Positions 35,052 through 43,861 of a stretch of 64,000 nucleotides of DNA are shown here, one piece after another (within the stretch, counting starts at the first letter, position 1; each line of letters starts with the position of its first letter). Source of the stretch: JAQSWP01 sp040255215 (GTDB taxonomy: Bacteria > Pseudomonadota > Alphaproteobacteria > Reyranellales > JAQSWP01); assembly GCA_040255215.1 (NCBI GenBank), contig JBDZUM010000002.1:1-64000 (forward strand). Direction: 5' to 3'. The position numbers and the translations under genes are program-made. Below the pieces are notes generated by a model that saw only the letters and a program-made list of their open reading frames with translations, had not been told where the DNA came from and searched no databases.

Positions 35052-35930
35052 ATGGCGGGAATCATCTGGCTGGCGTCGTATCCCAAGTCGGGCAACACCT
35101 GGCTGCGCGCCTTCCTGCACAATCTGATGCGCAACGCCACGACGCCGATCGAGCCCAACCGGCTCAACGAGCTGACCTTGGGCGACGGCATGGTGCGCTT
35201 CTTCGCCGCCCACACCAAAGGCCGCGCCACGACGGAGATGACGCCGGCCGAGATCGCCGCTCTGCGCAGCGCCGTGCAGCGCGACCTCGCCCGCACCTCG
35301 CGCGATTCGGTTCTGGTCAAGACCCATAATTGGCTGGGCCTCGACAGCGGCCATCCCTGCATCGACATGAGCGTGACCTCGGGCGCGATCTACATCGTCC
35401 GCAATCCGCTCGACGTCGCGCCGTCGCTGGCCGACCATTTCGGGCTCGACCTCGACCAGGCGATCGCGCAGATGGCCGATCCCGAGGCGCGCACCGCGAA
35501 CCTCAAGCATCGCGTGCCGGACGTGATGAGTTCGTGGAGCAATCACGTCTCGAGCTGGAGCGGCCAGGCCAATCCCCGTCTGCACGTCATGCGCTACGAG
35601 GACATGCTGGCGCGGCCGCTGCCCAGCTTCACCCGGCTGACGCGCTTTCTCGGCCTGCCGGCGTCGCCCGAGCGCATCGAGCGGGCGGTGCGCTTCTCCT
35701 CCTTCGAGACGCTGAAGGAGCTGGAGACCCGCCAGGGCTTCGTCGAGCGCTCCAGCCATTCCAAGGCGTTTTTCCGCGCCGGCCAGGCCGGGCAGTGGCG
35801 CCAGATCCTGACGCCCGAGCAGGTGCGCCGGATCTGCGCCGATCATCGCGAGCAGATGCGGCGCTTCGGCTACTGGCCGTTGCCGGCGGCCGATCGTGCC
35901 CGTTTCGGCATCGCCCGGGACGAAAACTAG
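35052..35930 (+). CDS. sulfotransferase
   Basis: 292 aa. The 5'-phosphosulfate-binding loop YPKSGNTW is at residues 10-17, right after MAGIIWLAS. The 3'-phosphate-binding segment is IYIVRNPLDVAPSLADHF, where R and S contact PAPS. A C-terminal 'KAFFRAGQAGQWRQILTPEQ' resembles the RKGxxGDWKnxlt motif. It therefore transfers sulfate from PAPS to an alcohol or amine; the acceptor is unknown. No signal or membrane segment; cytosolic. It sits alone between the two porin genes, in the same direction. Confidence 0.88.
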   Translation: MAGIIWLASYPKSGNTWLRAFLHNLMRNATTPIEPNRLNELTLGDGMVRFFAAHTKGRATTEMTPAEIAALRSAVQRDLARTSRDSVLVKTHNWLGLDSGHPCIDMSVTSGAIYIVRNPLDVAPSLADHFGLDLDQAIAQMADPEARTANLKHRVPDVMSSWSNHVSSWSGQANPRLHVMRYEDMLARPLPSFTRLTRFLGLPASPERIERAVRFSSFETLKELETRQGFVERSSHSKAFFRAGQAGQWRQILTPEQVRRICADHREQMRRFGYWPLPAADRARFGIARDEN

Positions 35931-36273
35931 GCACTGCTTTTGCGGCGCTTTCCGGCGAACTCGCCGCCGGTTGATCATAAATGCAACGACCTGCCGAAAA
36001 ACGCATCAGAAGACGTCTTTTCGCGAGCGAGTTTCTATCGCATAGCGAGCGATAGCCATTCGCTGCCCGATTTATGCCCGCCGCATGACCGGATTGTGAC
36101 TTGCGAAGCACATGCGGGAAGACAATGAATTTGCTCGCGAATCCGCGATTGAGCCGGGCCGGCCGCGGCTCGTATTGTCACGACAACAGACGGGCGGTGT
36201 TCGGCTCTGGCATGCCCTGTGCAGTGAGTACAACCCGAGGCCGCAAGGCCACGGACAAGCAAATGAGGGGACT
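35931..36273. other. leader region of porin 2
   Basis: 343 bp, with an AT-richer portion 35970-36130. A small inverted repeat CTATCGCATAGCGAGCGATAG (36037-36057 approx., imperfect) is visible. A ribosome site GAGGGG lies at 36264-36269. I see no gene; the promoter position could not be fixed. Confidence 0.4.
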
Positions 36274-37386
36274 ATGAAAAAGATTCTGTTGGGGACCTCG
36301 GCGCTGATCGGCCTTGGCATGCTGGCCAGCACGGCCCAGGCGGCCGATCCGATCAAGGTCGGCATCGAAGGCTACGCGTCGTGGCTGATGTCGCTGGGCG
36401 GCCAGAGCAACCTTCCCGACCGCTTCGACCAGATCAAGTGGGACGGCGAAATCCAGTTCAAGGGCCGCACGCAGCTCGACAACGGCCTGCGCGTCGGCTT
36501 CGTGGTCGAGCTCGAGGCCTTCACCAGCGGCGACCAGATCGACAAGCATTACATCTGGTTCGAGGACACCTGGGGCCGCTTCGAGCTGGGCGCCACCGCC
36601 GGCGCCGCCAACCAGCTGCACGTCTTCATCCCGACCGCCACGCCGGGCGGCGGCGTCGACACGCCCGACTACTTCCACTTCGCCACGCCGGGCTTCTCCA
36701 GCGCGGTGCTGTGGTCGACGGCCGGTTCGGACAACGCCGATATCGGCGACGCCAACAAGATCGTCTACTTCTCGCCGAATTTCGGCGGCTTCCAGTTCGG
36801 CGTCTCCTACACGCCGGAATTCACGCCGTTCACCGCCGGCAACATCTGCGGCTCGACCAGCGGCTCGTCGACCAGCTTCGGCGTCTGCTTCAAGAACAAC
36901 CCGGGCGACTACCAGCACGCCATCGAAGCCGCCATCAAGTACGAGGGCGAGTTCAACGGCGTGTCGATCGCGGCCAGCGTCGGCGGCTTCTTCGCCGACT
37001 CCGAGGCCAATGTCGGCACCTTCAAGGACTACAAGCGCATCGCGGCCGGCCTGGCGGTCGGCTTCGGCGGCTTCACCATCGGCGGCGCCTATCGCTGGTC
37101 CAACCAGGGCCTGCAGGGCGACTTCGACCAGCAGCAGTACGGCGTGGGCATCACCTACACCGATGGCGGCGCCTGGACGCTGGGCCTCGCCGCCGCGCGC
37201 GTGGTCGATGGCGACGGCCCGTCGAACTCCGACAAGCTGACCTTGATCGACGGCGGCGCCACCTACAACCTCGGGCCGGGCGTCGATCTGTTCGCCGGCG
37301 CCCAGTGGGCCAAGTACACCGGCAACCAGGGCGGCCCCGGCAGCTCGGGCGTCAAGGGCTACTTCGGTACGAAGGTCACGTTCTAA
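36274..37386 (+). CDS. outer-membrane porin 2
   Basis: 370 aa. Signal peptide MKKILLGTSALIGLGMLAST-AQA, mature ADPIKVGIEGYASWLMSLGG. Beta-barrel sequence with KGRTQLDNGLRVGFVVELEA, YIWFEDTWGRFELGATAGAA, SGSSTSFGVCFKNNPGDYQH and the terminal strand KGYFGTKVTF. Paralogue of porin 1 (33700), with which it shares the signal, several strands and the Cys pair ICGS/GVCF. Duplicated porins often differ in regulation or solute preference. Its own terminator follows. Confidence 0.93.
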   Translation: MKKILLGTSALIGLGMLASTAQAADPIKVGIEGYASWLMSLGGQSNLPDRFDQIKWDGEIQFKGRTQLDNGLRVGFVVELEAFTSGDQIDKHYIWFEDTWGRFELGATAGAANQLHVFIPTATPGGGVDTPDYFHFATPGFSSAVLWSTAGSDNADIGDANKIVYFSPNFGGFQFGVSYTPEFTPFTAGNICGSTSGSSTSFGVCFKNNPGDYQHAIEAAIKYEGEFNGVSIAASVGGFFADSEANVGTFKDYKRIAAGLAVGFGGFTIGGAYRWSNQGLQGDFDQQQYGVGITYTDGGAWTLGLAAARVVDGDGPSNSDKLTLIDGGATYNLGPGVDLFAGAQWAKYTGNQGGPGSSGVKGYFGTKVTF

Positions 37387-37415
37387 GCCAGCGGAACTGG
37401 ACCTCTCTGTCGGGA

Positions 37416-37445
37416 ACGGGCCTCTTCGGAGGCCCGTTTCTTTTT
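37416..37445 (+). terminator. rho-independent terminator
   Basis: ACGGGCCTC-TTCG-GAGGCCCGT followed by TTCTTTTT, 30 bp after porin 2. Confidence 0.92.
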
Positions 37446-37486
37446 GTCCGCAACCCGGCCGATTCCGTCGGCCGGCGAATTGCTTT

Positions 37487-38152
37487 ATGACGGGCGGCAT
37501 GAGCCTCGTTTTCGACGCCGCCGGCACTCTCGCCGCCATCCGCCAGCGCATCGCCGCCGCCTGCCGCGCGGCGGGGCGCGACGAGGCGGCGTCGGTGACC
37601 CTGGTGGCGGTGTCCAAGACCCATGGCGCGGACAAGGTCGAGGCGCTGCTGCGGGCCGGCCAGCGCGTGTTCGGCGAGAACCGCGTGCAGGAGGCGCAGG
37701 GCAAGTTCCCGGCGCTGAAGGCGGTATGGCCGGATCTCGAACTGCACCTGATCGGCCCGCTGCAGACCAACAAGGCGAAGGAAGCGGTGGCGCTGTTCGA
37801 CGTCATTCAAAGCGTCGACCGGCCCAAGCTGGCCCAGGCGCTGGCGCAGGAGATGGCGAAGCAGGGCCGGCGTCTGCCGGTCTTCGTGCAGGTCAATACC
37901 GGCGAGGAGGAGCAGAAGGCCGGCGTGGCGCCCATGCAAGCCGACGCCTTCGTCGCCGAGTGCCGGGCGCTGGGCCTCGACGTGGTCGGGCTGATGTGCA
38001 TCCCGCCGCTCGAGGACGAACCGTCGCCGCATTTCGCGCTGCTGGCCAAGATCGCCGCGCGCAACGGGCTGCAGCAGGTGTCGATGGGCATGAGCGGCGA
38101 TTTCGAAACCGCCATCCGGCTGGGCGCGACGCATGTGCGCGTCGGCACGGCG
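37487..38152 (+). CDS. yggS: YggS-family PLP homeostasis protein (3' end in gap)
   Basis: 222 codons to the N run, lacking only the last few residues (after THVRVGTA, where the family ends IFG.R). PLP-binding Lys44 lies in LVAVSKTHGADKVEALLRAG; then VFGENRVQEAQGKFP, LHLIGPLQTNKAKEAV and MSMGMSGDFETAIRLGATHV complete the alanine-racemase-like barrel. This protein binds pyridoxal phosphate and keeps free PLP and amino-acid pools balanced. A start at MSLVFD (37499) is as likely as the one given. It follows porin 2 after a terminator. Confidence 0.9.
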
Positions 38153-38252
38153 NNNNNNNNNNNNNNNNNNNNNNNNNNNNNNNNNNNNNNNNNNNNNNNN
38201 NNNNNNNNNNNNNNNNNNNNNNNNNNNNNNNNNNNNNNNNNNNNNNNNNNNN
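38153..38252. other. assembly gap (100 N)
   Basis: Cuts the ends of two convergent genes, yggS and a GNAT acetyltransferase. The true missing sequence is probably short, since both genes are nearly complete. Confidence 0.95.
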
Positions 38253-38760
38253 CCTTCCGGTACATGAACTCGATCGAGTTGGAGAGATCGCCCAGTTCGC
38301 GCTGGCCGGGCAGGCGGACGAAGCCGTGGCGTTCGTAGAAGGCATGCGCCTCGACGAAGCGGCTGTCGGTGTGCAGTTCGATGAAGGCGGATTTGCGCCG
38401 CGCCGCTTCGGCCTCGACCAGCGCCAGCAGCTTCGAGGCCAGGCCGAACCGGCGCGCCTCGCGCGCCACGTAGAGCTTGTGCAGTTCGATGCCGGAAGGA
38501 TTGCGCCTGGGCGTGCGTTCCCCGTCCTTCACCGCCGGCGCCATGCCGACCATGCCGATGAGGACGCCGTCGGCGCGCTCGGCGACCCAGAGCCGGCCCT
38601 CGCGGTTGGCGAAATGCGTCGCCAGCGCGTAGAGCTCGGGCAGTTCGGCGTCGACATCGAACACGATGCCGGCATATTCGCCCCACACCGCGCCCATCAG
38701 CGCGATGAGATGGGCGGCATCCTCGTCGCGGCCCTCGCGAATCTCGTAATCGAAAGCCAT
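38253..38760 (-). CDS. GNAT N-acetyltransferase (C-terminus in gap)
   Basis: 169 codons, ATG at 38758-38760. MAFDYEIREGRDEDAAHLIA is the GNAT first strand and helix. The acetyl-CoA-binding region is IELHKLYVAREARRFGLASK, where R-x-x-G-x-A/G corresponds to LYVAREARRFGLAS, and the last strands are AFIELHTDSRFVEAHAFYER-HGF. The substrate is unknown. Only the final few residues are lost in the gap. Confidence 0.85.
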
Positions 38761-38900
38761 GCGCCTTCTACGCCGCCGGAGTGCCGGCGGACGCGCGCAG
38801 GGCGAAGCGGAAAAGGGAGAGCGCGGGCGGCATGGGCGCGACAATAGCCCGAACGGACGTCGAAAGCATGCGATGCCGCCGCCTGCCAGATCAGAAGATT

Positions 38901-38987
38901 TCAGAAGATCAGGGCCAGCAGGCCGATGACGACGATCAGGCCGATCAGGAAAATGACCCCGATCGTGCCTCCAAGAAATTTCAGCAC
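38901..38987 (-). CDS. 28-aa single-pass membrane miniprotein
   Basis: GTG start (38985-38987) with AAGGAG eight bases upstream, TGA at 38901-38903. Product MLKFLGGTIGVIFLIGLIVV then IGLLALIF: a short basic head and one hydrophobic helix covering the whole remainder. Such tiny membrane proteins are common and usually unannotated. No known partner; it lies between the GNAT and GFA genes on the same strand. Confidence 0.5.
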   Translation of the reverse strand: MLKFLGGTIGVIFLIGLIVVIGLLALIF

Positions 38988-39105
38988 GGTGATGGCTCCT
39001 TGCGGCTGTCTCGGACACCAACGAGGACGGCCCGATCGGGGTTCCCCGATGCATCAGCGCGGGGCATCCATGCCGATCTTCCATCGCCGCTCTATTGCAG
39101 AGCGT

Positions 39106-39531
39106 TCACTCCTTCGGACGGCCCCGCTTGTGGCGCGGGATGTCGTCGGCGACGTGGAACCAGGGGATGGCGTTCTCGGTCCACAGATGGTCCTGCGGCT
39201 CGAAGCCCGAGGCATCGTCGAAGCCGCCGACGCACAGATCGATCTCGTCGCCGTCGGGCAGCGCTTCCCAGGTCAGCGACGAGCCGCATGCGGGGCAGAA
39301 GCCGCGCTGGCCGGTATCGGAAGAGCGGAAGCGGCGCGGCTCGCCTTTGGTCCAGTTCACCTGGTTGCGGCGATAGATGGCGAAGGCGGCGATGGGCGCG
39401 CCGGCATGGCGGCGGCACTGGCTGCAATGGCAATAGGTGACGCGCAGCGGCTGCCCGGTGGCGCGAAACCTGATCGCACCGCACAGACAGCCGCCGTCGC
39501 GGACAGCGGGAGAGGAAGACGTCGCGGACAT
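39106..39531 (-). CDS. GFA-family zinc protein
   Basis: 141 aa. Zinc-binding cysteines are in the family arrangement: GGCLCG (Cys15, Cys17), YCHCSQC (Cys34, 36, 39) and CPACGS (Cys79, 82). Named after glutathione-dependent formaldehyde-activating enzyme, which condenses formaldehyde with glutathione. Most family members have unproven activity. Complete, no signal peptide. The end PRHKRGRPKE is basic. It lies downstream of DUF1127 on the same strand. Confidence 0.88.
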   Translation of the reverse strand: MSATSSSPAVRDGGCLCGAIRFRATGQPLRVTYCHCSQCRRHAGAPIAAFAIYRRNQVNWTKGEPRRFRSSDTGQRGFCPACGSSLTWEALPDGDEIDLCVGGFDDASGFEPQDHLWTENAIPWFHVADDIPRHKRGRPKE

Positions 39532-39599
39532 CAATGGCGCTCTGGGGATGGGCTCCGGGGGAGAGAGCCTGGCGGAGCCGGCGGGGGGAGCCGGCTGCC

Positions 39600-39833
39600 T
39601 CAGTGCCACATGCTGCGACGGGCTTCCTCGGCCGCGCTGGCCCGGTCGATGCCGATATCGCGCAGCAGCCGGGGATCGAGCTCGGCCAGCTGGCGGCGCG
39701 AGCGCTGCTTGGCGCGCATGTCGAACCACCAGTTGAGCGCGCCGAGCACGGCGAAGCCAACCGGCAGCTTGCCCGCCACGCGCGCGACAGCGCCGGACCG
39801 GGACGGGCTGGTGTGCATGATGGTGCTGGACAT
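39600..39833 (-). CDS. DUF1127 protein
   Basis: 77 aa starting MSSTIMHTSPSRSGAVARVA. The C-terminal DUF1127 core is RSRRQLAELDPRLLRDIGID-RASAAEEARR, the short Arg-rich 'L..l.d.~L~DiGl~R' motif. Small DUF1127 proteins bind RNA and affect phosphate and carbon metabolism in agrobacteria and Rhodobacter (CcaF1). AAGGAG precedes the ATG. It is divergent from the GcvA-like LysR regulator, a common pairing in alphaproteobacteria. Confidence 0.88.
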   Translation of the reverse strand: MSSTIMHTSPSRSGAVARVAGKLPVGFAVLGALNWWFDMRAKQRSRRQLAELDPRLLRDIGIDRASAAEEARRSMWH

Positions 39834-39984
39834 GGCCAAATCTCCTTTATGGCGTTTTCGTGTCGGGAGGCTTTCTCGTCAATGCATGCCTCGCCGTCGC
39901 CCTGTATTTCTGCCTTTTATCGGTGGTTCACAAACGATCTTTTCTCTGGCGACCTATTAGGAAATCTAGGGCCGGTGCGGTAGG

Positions 39985-40902
39985 ATGGCTGCCATGCGTT
40001 CCTTGCCGCCCCTCAACGCCTTGCGCGCCTTCGAGGCCGCCGCCCGCAACCTGTCGTTCACCCTGGCGGCGGAGGAGCTGCATGTGACGCAGGCGGCGGT
40101 CAGTCACCAGGTCAAGGCGCTGGAGGAGCGGCTGGGGCTGAAGCTGTTCCGCCGCCTGCCGCGCGGGCTGATGCTGACCGAGCAGGGCCAGGCGCTGCTG
40201 CCCGAACTGCGCGGCGCCTTCGACCGCATGGAGCAGGCGCTGGCGCGGGTCGGGGCGCTGGGCGGCGAGGGGCCGCTGACCATCAGCCTGATGACGACGT
40301 TCGCGCTCACCTGGCTGGTGCCGCGGCTGCACCGTTTCCAGGCGCAGCACCCGACCAACGACGTACGCATGCTGACGACGCAGCGCCTGGCCGATTTCGC
40401 CCGCGAGGACGTCGATCTGGCGATCCGCTATTCGGTCGATCCGCGCGTGCCGGGGCTGCGCGGCGACAAGCTGTTCAACGACCTGCTGACGCCCTTGTGC
40501 GGGACGGGTTTCCGCGAGCGCCTGCGCCATCCGTCCGATCTGCTGCGCGTGCCGCTGATCGACACGATCGGCGACGAGGACTGGCCGGTATGGCTGCAGG
40601 CGGCCGGCTTGCGCCAGCCGCCGCGCAGCCAGGCGATGGTGTTCGATTCAACCAAGATCGCCGTCGATGCGGCGATGGAAGGCGCGGGGGTGGCGATCGG
40701 CCCGCCGTTCCTGTTCCGGAGCGAACTGGCCTCCGGGCGGCTGATCCAGCCTTTCCCGCTGATCGTGCCCAACGGCAAATCCTTCTGGGTGGTGGGACCG
40801 GAAGCCACCGCCGACCAGCCCAAGGTGCGCGCCTTCCGCGACTGGATCCTGGCCGAGGCGCAGGAGGATCTGGCGACCTCCGAGCTGGCCGTTCGCGGCT
40901 GA
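39985..40902 (+). CDS. LysR-type regulator, GcvA group
   Basis: 305 aa. N-terminal winged HTH: LPPLNALRAFEAAARNLSFT, then LAAEELHVTQAAVSHQVKAL and LFRRLPRGLMLTEQGQALLP. This is very close to GcvA in pattern (the 'NALRAFEAAARhlSF' start). C-terminal ligand-binding domain follows. Divergent from DUF1127 by 150 bp, so it probably controls that gene and itself. Whether it regulates glycine cleavage is not shown by context. A start at MRSLPPLN (39994) is equally possible. Confidence 0.88.
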   Translation: MAAMRSLPPLNALRAFEAAARNLSFTLAAEELHVTQAAVSHQVKALEERLGLKLFRRLPRGLMLTEQGQALLPELRGAFDRMEQALARVGALGGEGPLTISLMTTFALTWLVPRLHRFQAQHPTNDVRMLTTQRLADFAREDVDLAIRYSVDPRVPGLRGDKLFNDLLTPLCGTGFRERLRHPSDLLRVPLIDTIGDEDWPVWLQAAGLRQPPRSQAMVFDSTKIAVDAAMEGAGVAIGPPFLFRSELASGRLIQPFPLIVPNGKSFWVVGPEATADQPKVRAFRDWILAEAQEDLATSELAVRG

Positions 40903-41253
40903 GATCGGCCCGGGACGGGCGCGCCAGTTGCCTTTGCAAGAACGCGAGCAATTCGCACTTGCAGGCCGGCTGTGGATGAGTTACCAACCACGCTATTGCG
41001 AGTCATTCGCATAACTTTCGGCAGGCGGCTGGAAACGCTGGACTATGGGCGGCTCCGGCGCCGGCGAGGGAGTGCGGGCCATGTATGCGTGGGGCCGGAT
41101 AGGCGTGGGCGGCAGCGATCGCGTGCAACGAGCGTGGCGGCTGTGCTGCGCGGTATTGCGCGGGCTGGTGCGGCCCGATGTCAGTGGGATCGAGCAGCAG
41201 GGCCGCCAGCCATGAGCGGGGCGGCGCGCGGCAACGAGGGCGAGGAGAAGGAC
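40903..41253. other. regulatory region of the heme-uptake locus
   Basis: 350 bp upstream of hemP with the Fur-like palindrome at 40997-41011. It also has a 56-codon frame (41045-41215, MGGSGAGEGVRAMYAWGRIG...), whose TGA overlaps an ATG at 41212 that is in frame with hemP. That frame lacks a clear ribosome site and I do not annotate it as a gene. Confidence 0.4.
40997..41011. promoter_or_regulatory. Fur-like box upstream of hemP
   Basis: TGCGAGTCATTCGCA is a perfect TGCGA/TCGCA inverted repeat with a 5-bp centre. It agrees with the alphaproteobacterial Fur/Mur box TGCAAATnATTTGCA at 11 to 12 of 14 defined positions. It is placed 240 bp before the first heme-uptake gene, so iron- or manganese-dependent repression is inferred. 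Confidence 0.6.
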
Positions 41254-41421
41254 GTGAACCAGAGCGAAATCCATGGCGAGCCGGGCGCGCGCCAGCAGAG
41301 CCTGCCGCGACTGCGCTCGACCGATCTGCTGAGCGGCTCGCGCGAGGCCATCATCGAGCACGGCCAGGACCAGTACCGGCTGCGCCTGACGAGCAACGGC
41401 AAGCTGATCCTCACCAAGTAG
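41254..41421 (+). CDS. hemP: HemP/HmuP hemin-uptake coactivator
   Basis: 55 aa from GTG at 41254, preceded by GAGGAG; an ATG at 41212 would give 69 aa. The diagnostic C-terminus RSTDLLSGSREAIIEHGQDQ-YRLRLTSNGKLILTK is the full HemP domain. In Bradyrhizobium, HmuP (same family) is needed with Irr to activate heme-uptake genes. Here it is the first gene of the heme locus, 200 bp before the receptor. Confidence 0.88.
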   Translation: MNQSEIHGEPGARQQSLPRLRSTDLLSGSREAIIEHGQDQYRLRLTSNGKLILTK

Positions 41422-41621
41422 CGGCGAGGAATTCAACGACGCGCGGCGGTCTGGCGATCCGCCGCTTTCGACGCGAGCCCGTCCGCCGGACTGCCACGGC
41501 GGGCGCATCATCAGACGGTTAAGCCAAGCAAGCCACCTACGTCGCGAGCGCGCTCGCGTCCCCGGTAGCCAGCCAGTCGACCGAACAACGATCGAACTTG
41601 AGCTGGGGAGTCCATTCGGGG

Positions 41622-43820
41622 ATGTCGACGACGTACAAATTGAAAGTGGCGCTGCTGGGCACGGCGGCGTTTCTCATGATGCCGGCGGCGCTGGCGCAGC
41701 AGGCGACGCAACCCGCCGCCAGCGATCCGCAGCAGCAACAGCAACAGCAGCAGCAACAGGTCGGGGCGACGCAGGAGGACGGCACGCAGCAGGCGCAGTC
41801 GCGCGTGCAGGACGTGCCCGCCCCCGTCAGCGCGGTCAGCGCGTCCGACGTGCGCCGGCTGGGCGGCGTCACCTCGGTCGGCACCAAGACCGAGGAGGAG
41901 GCCAACAAGCTGCCGTTCTCGATCGACGTCGTCGATCAGGAGGAGATCGAGCGGCGGAGGCCCTACAAGCTCGACGACCTGCTGCGCGATATTCCCGGCG
42001 TCGACGGCACCGGCGGCCCGCGCCGCTCGGCGCAGACGCCGAATATCCGCGGCGTCGACGGCAACAGAGTCGTCGTCACCGTCGACGGCGCGCGGCAGAA
42101 CTGGGATGCCGGCCACAAGGGCCGCATCTTCGTCGATCCCGACATTCTCAAGCAGGTCGACGTGCTGAAGGGCGCCTCCTCGGTGCTGTACGGCTCGGGC
42201 GCCATCGGCGGCGTCATCTCGGCCACCACCAAGGACGCCTCCGACTATCTCGAGCCCGGCGACACCGCCGGCGTGCGGCTGAAGGCCGGCTGGCGCTCGG
42301 CGGCCGACGAGTTCCTCTACAGCGGCACCTTCTTCGCCCAGCCGCACAAGAGCATCGACATGTTCGCCAACCTGACCGGGCGCGACGCCAAGGACATCAG
42401 GCTGGGCGACGGCAGCAAGCTCGATTTCTCGGAAGAAGATCTGTTCTCGGGCCTGTTCAAGTTCGGCGTCGAGCCGTTCAAGCATCACCGCTTCGAGCTG
42501 AGCTACAGCTTCTTCAACCAGGACGGCGACATTCCGTCCAACCCGGCGGTGCGGCTGCCCAACACGGTCGACAATCCGCTGGTGCGGCGCAAGAACAAGG
42601 AGCGCCAGCTGGTGTTCTCCTACAAGGGCAGCGATCCGTCGACGCCGCTCTTCGCGCCGTCGGTGACGCTCTACAACGCCGATCTGGAGATCAAGGAGAG
42701 CCGCATCGACGGCGTGGCGCGCGAGGATTTCTCGGACCAGAACACCAAGGGCCTCGACATCTACAACACTTCGCGCCTGATGCTGGCCGGCATGGGCCAT
42801 ACGCTGACCTACGGCGTCGAGTACTACCACCAGAAGCAGTACGGCACGCGCAACGGCGTCGAGCGACCGCAATTCCCGCGCTCCAAGGGCGACGTGCTGG
42901 GCGTCTACCTGCAGGACCAGGTGGCGATCACCGACACGCTGACGGTGATCGGCGGCGTGCGCTACGACAGCTTCTGGCACAACCCCGACAGCGCCGCCCT
43001 GCCCAACCGGCGCGAGGACGCGATCTCGCCGCGGGTCGGCGCCATCTGGCAGGCGCTGCCGTGGCTGGCGGTCTACGGCAATGCCGGGCTGGGCTTTCGC
43101 GCGCCGACCATGACCGAGCTCTACGTCACCGGCACGCATTTCGCCTTCAACACCTTCGTGCCCAATCCCGATCTCAAGCCCGAGCGCAGCAAGGGCTACG
43201 AGGCCGGCGTGCGGCTGGCGTTCGAGGACGTGGCGGCCAAGGGCGACCGGCTGAACTTCTCCTTCGCCTTCCACGACACGTACTACAAGAACTTCATCAC
43301 GCTCGACATCCAGCCCGGCCTGTGCCCGTTCCCCGGCCCGCCGCTGATCGACCTGATCTGCGGCACCACGACGCCGGTCAATCTCGATCGCGCGCATATC
43401 TGGGGCATCGAGGCGGAAGCGCGCTACGACATGCGCTACGCCTTCGCCACACTGGGCGGCTCGCTGATCCGCGGCCGCGACACCTCGGCCGACACCTGGA
43501 TCGACACCATTCCGGCCGACAAGATCGTCGCCACTTACGGCTTCAAGCTGCCGGAATGGGATTTCCTCGCCGGCATCCGCCACGAGAAGGCGTTCAAGCA
43601 GGATCGCATCGCCCGCGGCAGCGCCCAGCCCGAGACCGGCGGCTATTTCATCACCGGCATCTTCGCCTCCTGGGCGCCCAGCACGGGTCCGCTCGAGGGC
43701 CTACGCATCGATGCCGGCATCGACAATTTGTTCGACAAGCACTACCGCCGCCATCTGCAGCAGATCCCCGAGCCCGGCCTCGATGCCGGCATCGCGGTCA
43801 GCTACACGCTGAAGATGTAG
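41622..43820 (+). CDS. hmuR: TonB-dependent heme/hemoglobin receptor
   Basis: 732 aa. Signal peptide (LKVALLGTAAFLMMPAALAQ), then a Gln tract of ten residues, then the plug domain: LPFSIDVVDQEEIERRRPYK, LLRDIPGVDG and VLKGASSVLYGSGAIGGVIS. The 22-strand barrel follows, ending DAGIAVSYTLKM. It contains FRAPTMTELYVTG and NPDLKPERSKGYEAGV, which mark the hemoglobin/transferrin/lactoferrin receptor family that includes HmuR. Given the adjacent tonB, hmuSTUV and hemP, heme import is the clear role. Ribosome site is weak (GGGG), so translation may depend on leader structure. Confidence 0.92.
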   Translation: MSTTYKLKVALLGTAAFLMMPAALAQQATQPAASDPQQQQQQQQQQVGATQEDGTQQAQSRVQDVPAPVSAVSASDVRRLGGVTSVGTKTEEEANKLPFSIDVVDQEEIERRRPYKLDDLLRDIPGVDGTGGPRRSAQTPNIRGVDGNRVVVTVDGARQNWDAGHKGRIFVDPDILKQVDVLKGASSVLYGSGAIGGVISATTKDASDYLEPGDTAGVRLKAGWRSAADEFLYSGTFFAQPHKSIDMFANLTGRDAKDIRLGDGSKLDFSEEDLFSGLFKFGVEPFKHHRFELSYSFFNQDGDIPSNPAVRLPNTVDNPLVRRKNKERQLVFSYKGSDPSTPLFAPSVTLYNADLEIKESRIDGVAREDFSDQNTKGLDIYNTSRLMLAGMGHTLTYGVEYYHQKQYGTRNGVERPQFPRSKGDVLGVYLQDQVAITDTLTVIGGVRYDSFWHNPDSAALPNRREDAISPRVGAIWQALPWLAVYGNAGLGFRAPTMTELYVTGTHFAFNTFVPNPDLKPERSKGYEAGVRLAFEDVAAKGDRLNFSFAFHDTYYKNFITLDIQPGLCPFPGPPLIDLICGTTTPVNLDRAHIWGIEAEARYDMRYAFATLGGSLIRGRDTSADTWIDTIPADKIVATYGFKLPEWDFLAGIRHEKAFKQDRIARGSAQPETGGYFITGIFASWAPSTGPLEGLRIDAGIDNLFDKHYRRHLQQIPEPGLDAGIAVSYTLKM

Positions 43821-43861
43821 GCGGAGCGCAAGCGAACGACGACAGACGGAATCGGCATAGC

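Noticed and set aside
41543..41558. CGCGAGCGCGCTCGCG palindrome before hmuR as an operator
   Set aside because: GC-only palindromes arise easily at this GC content; no known motif match.
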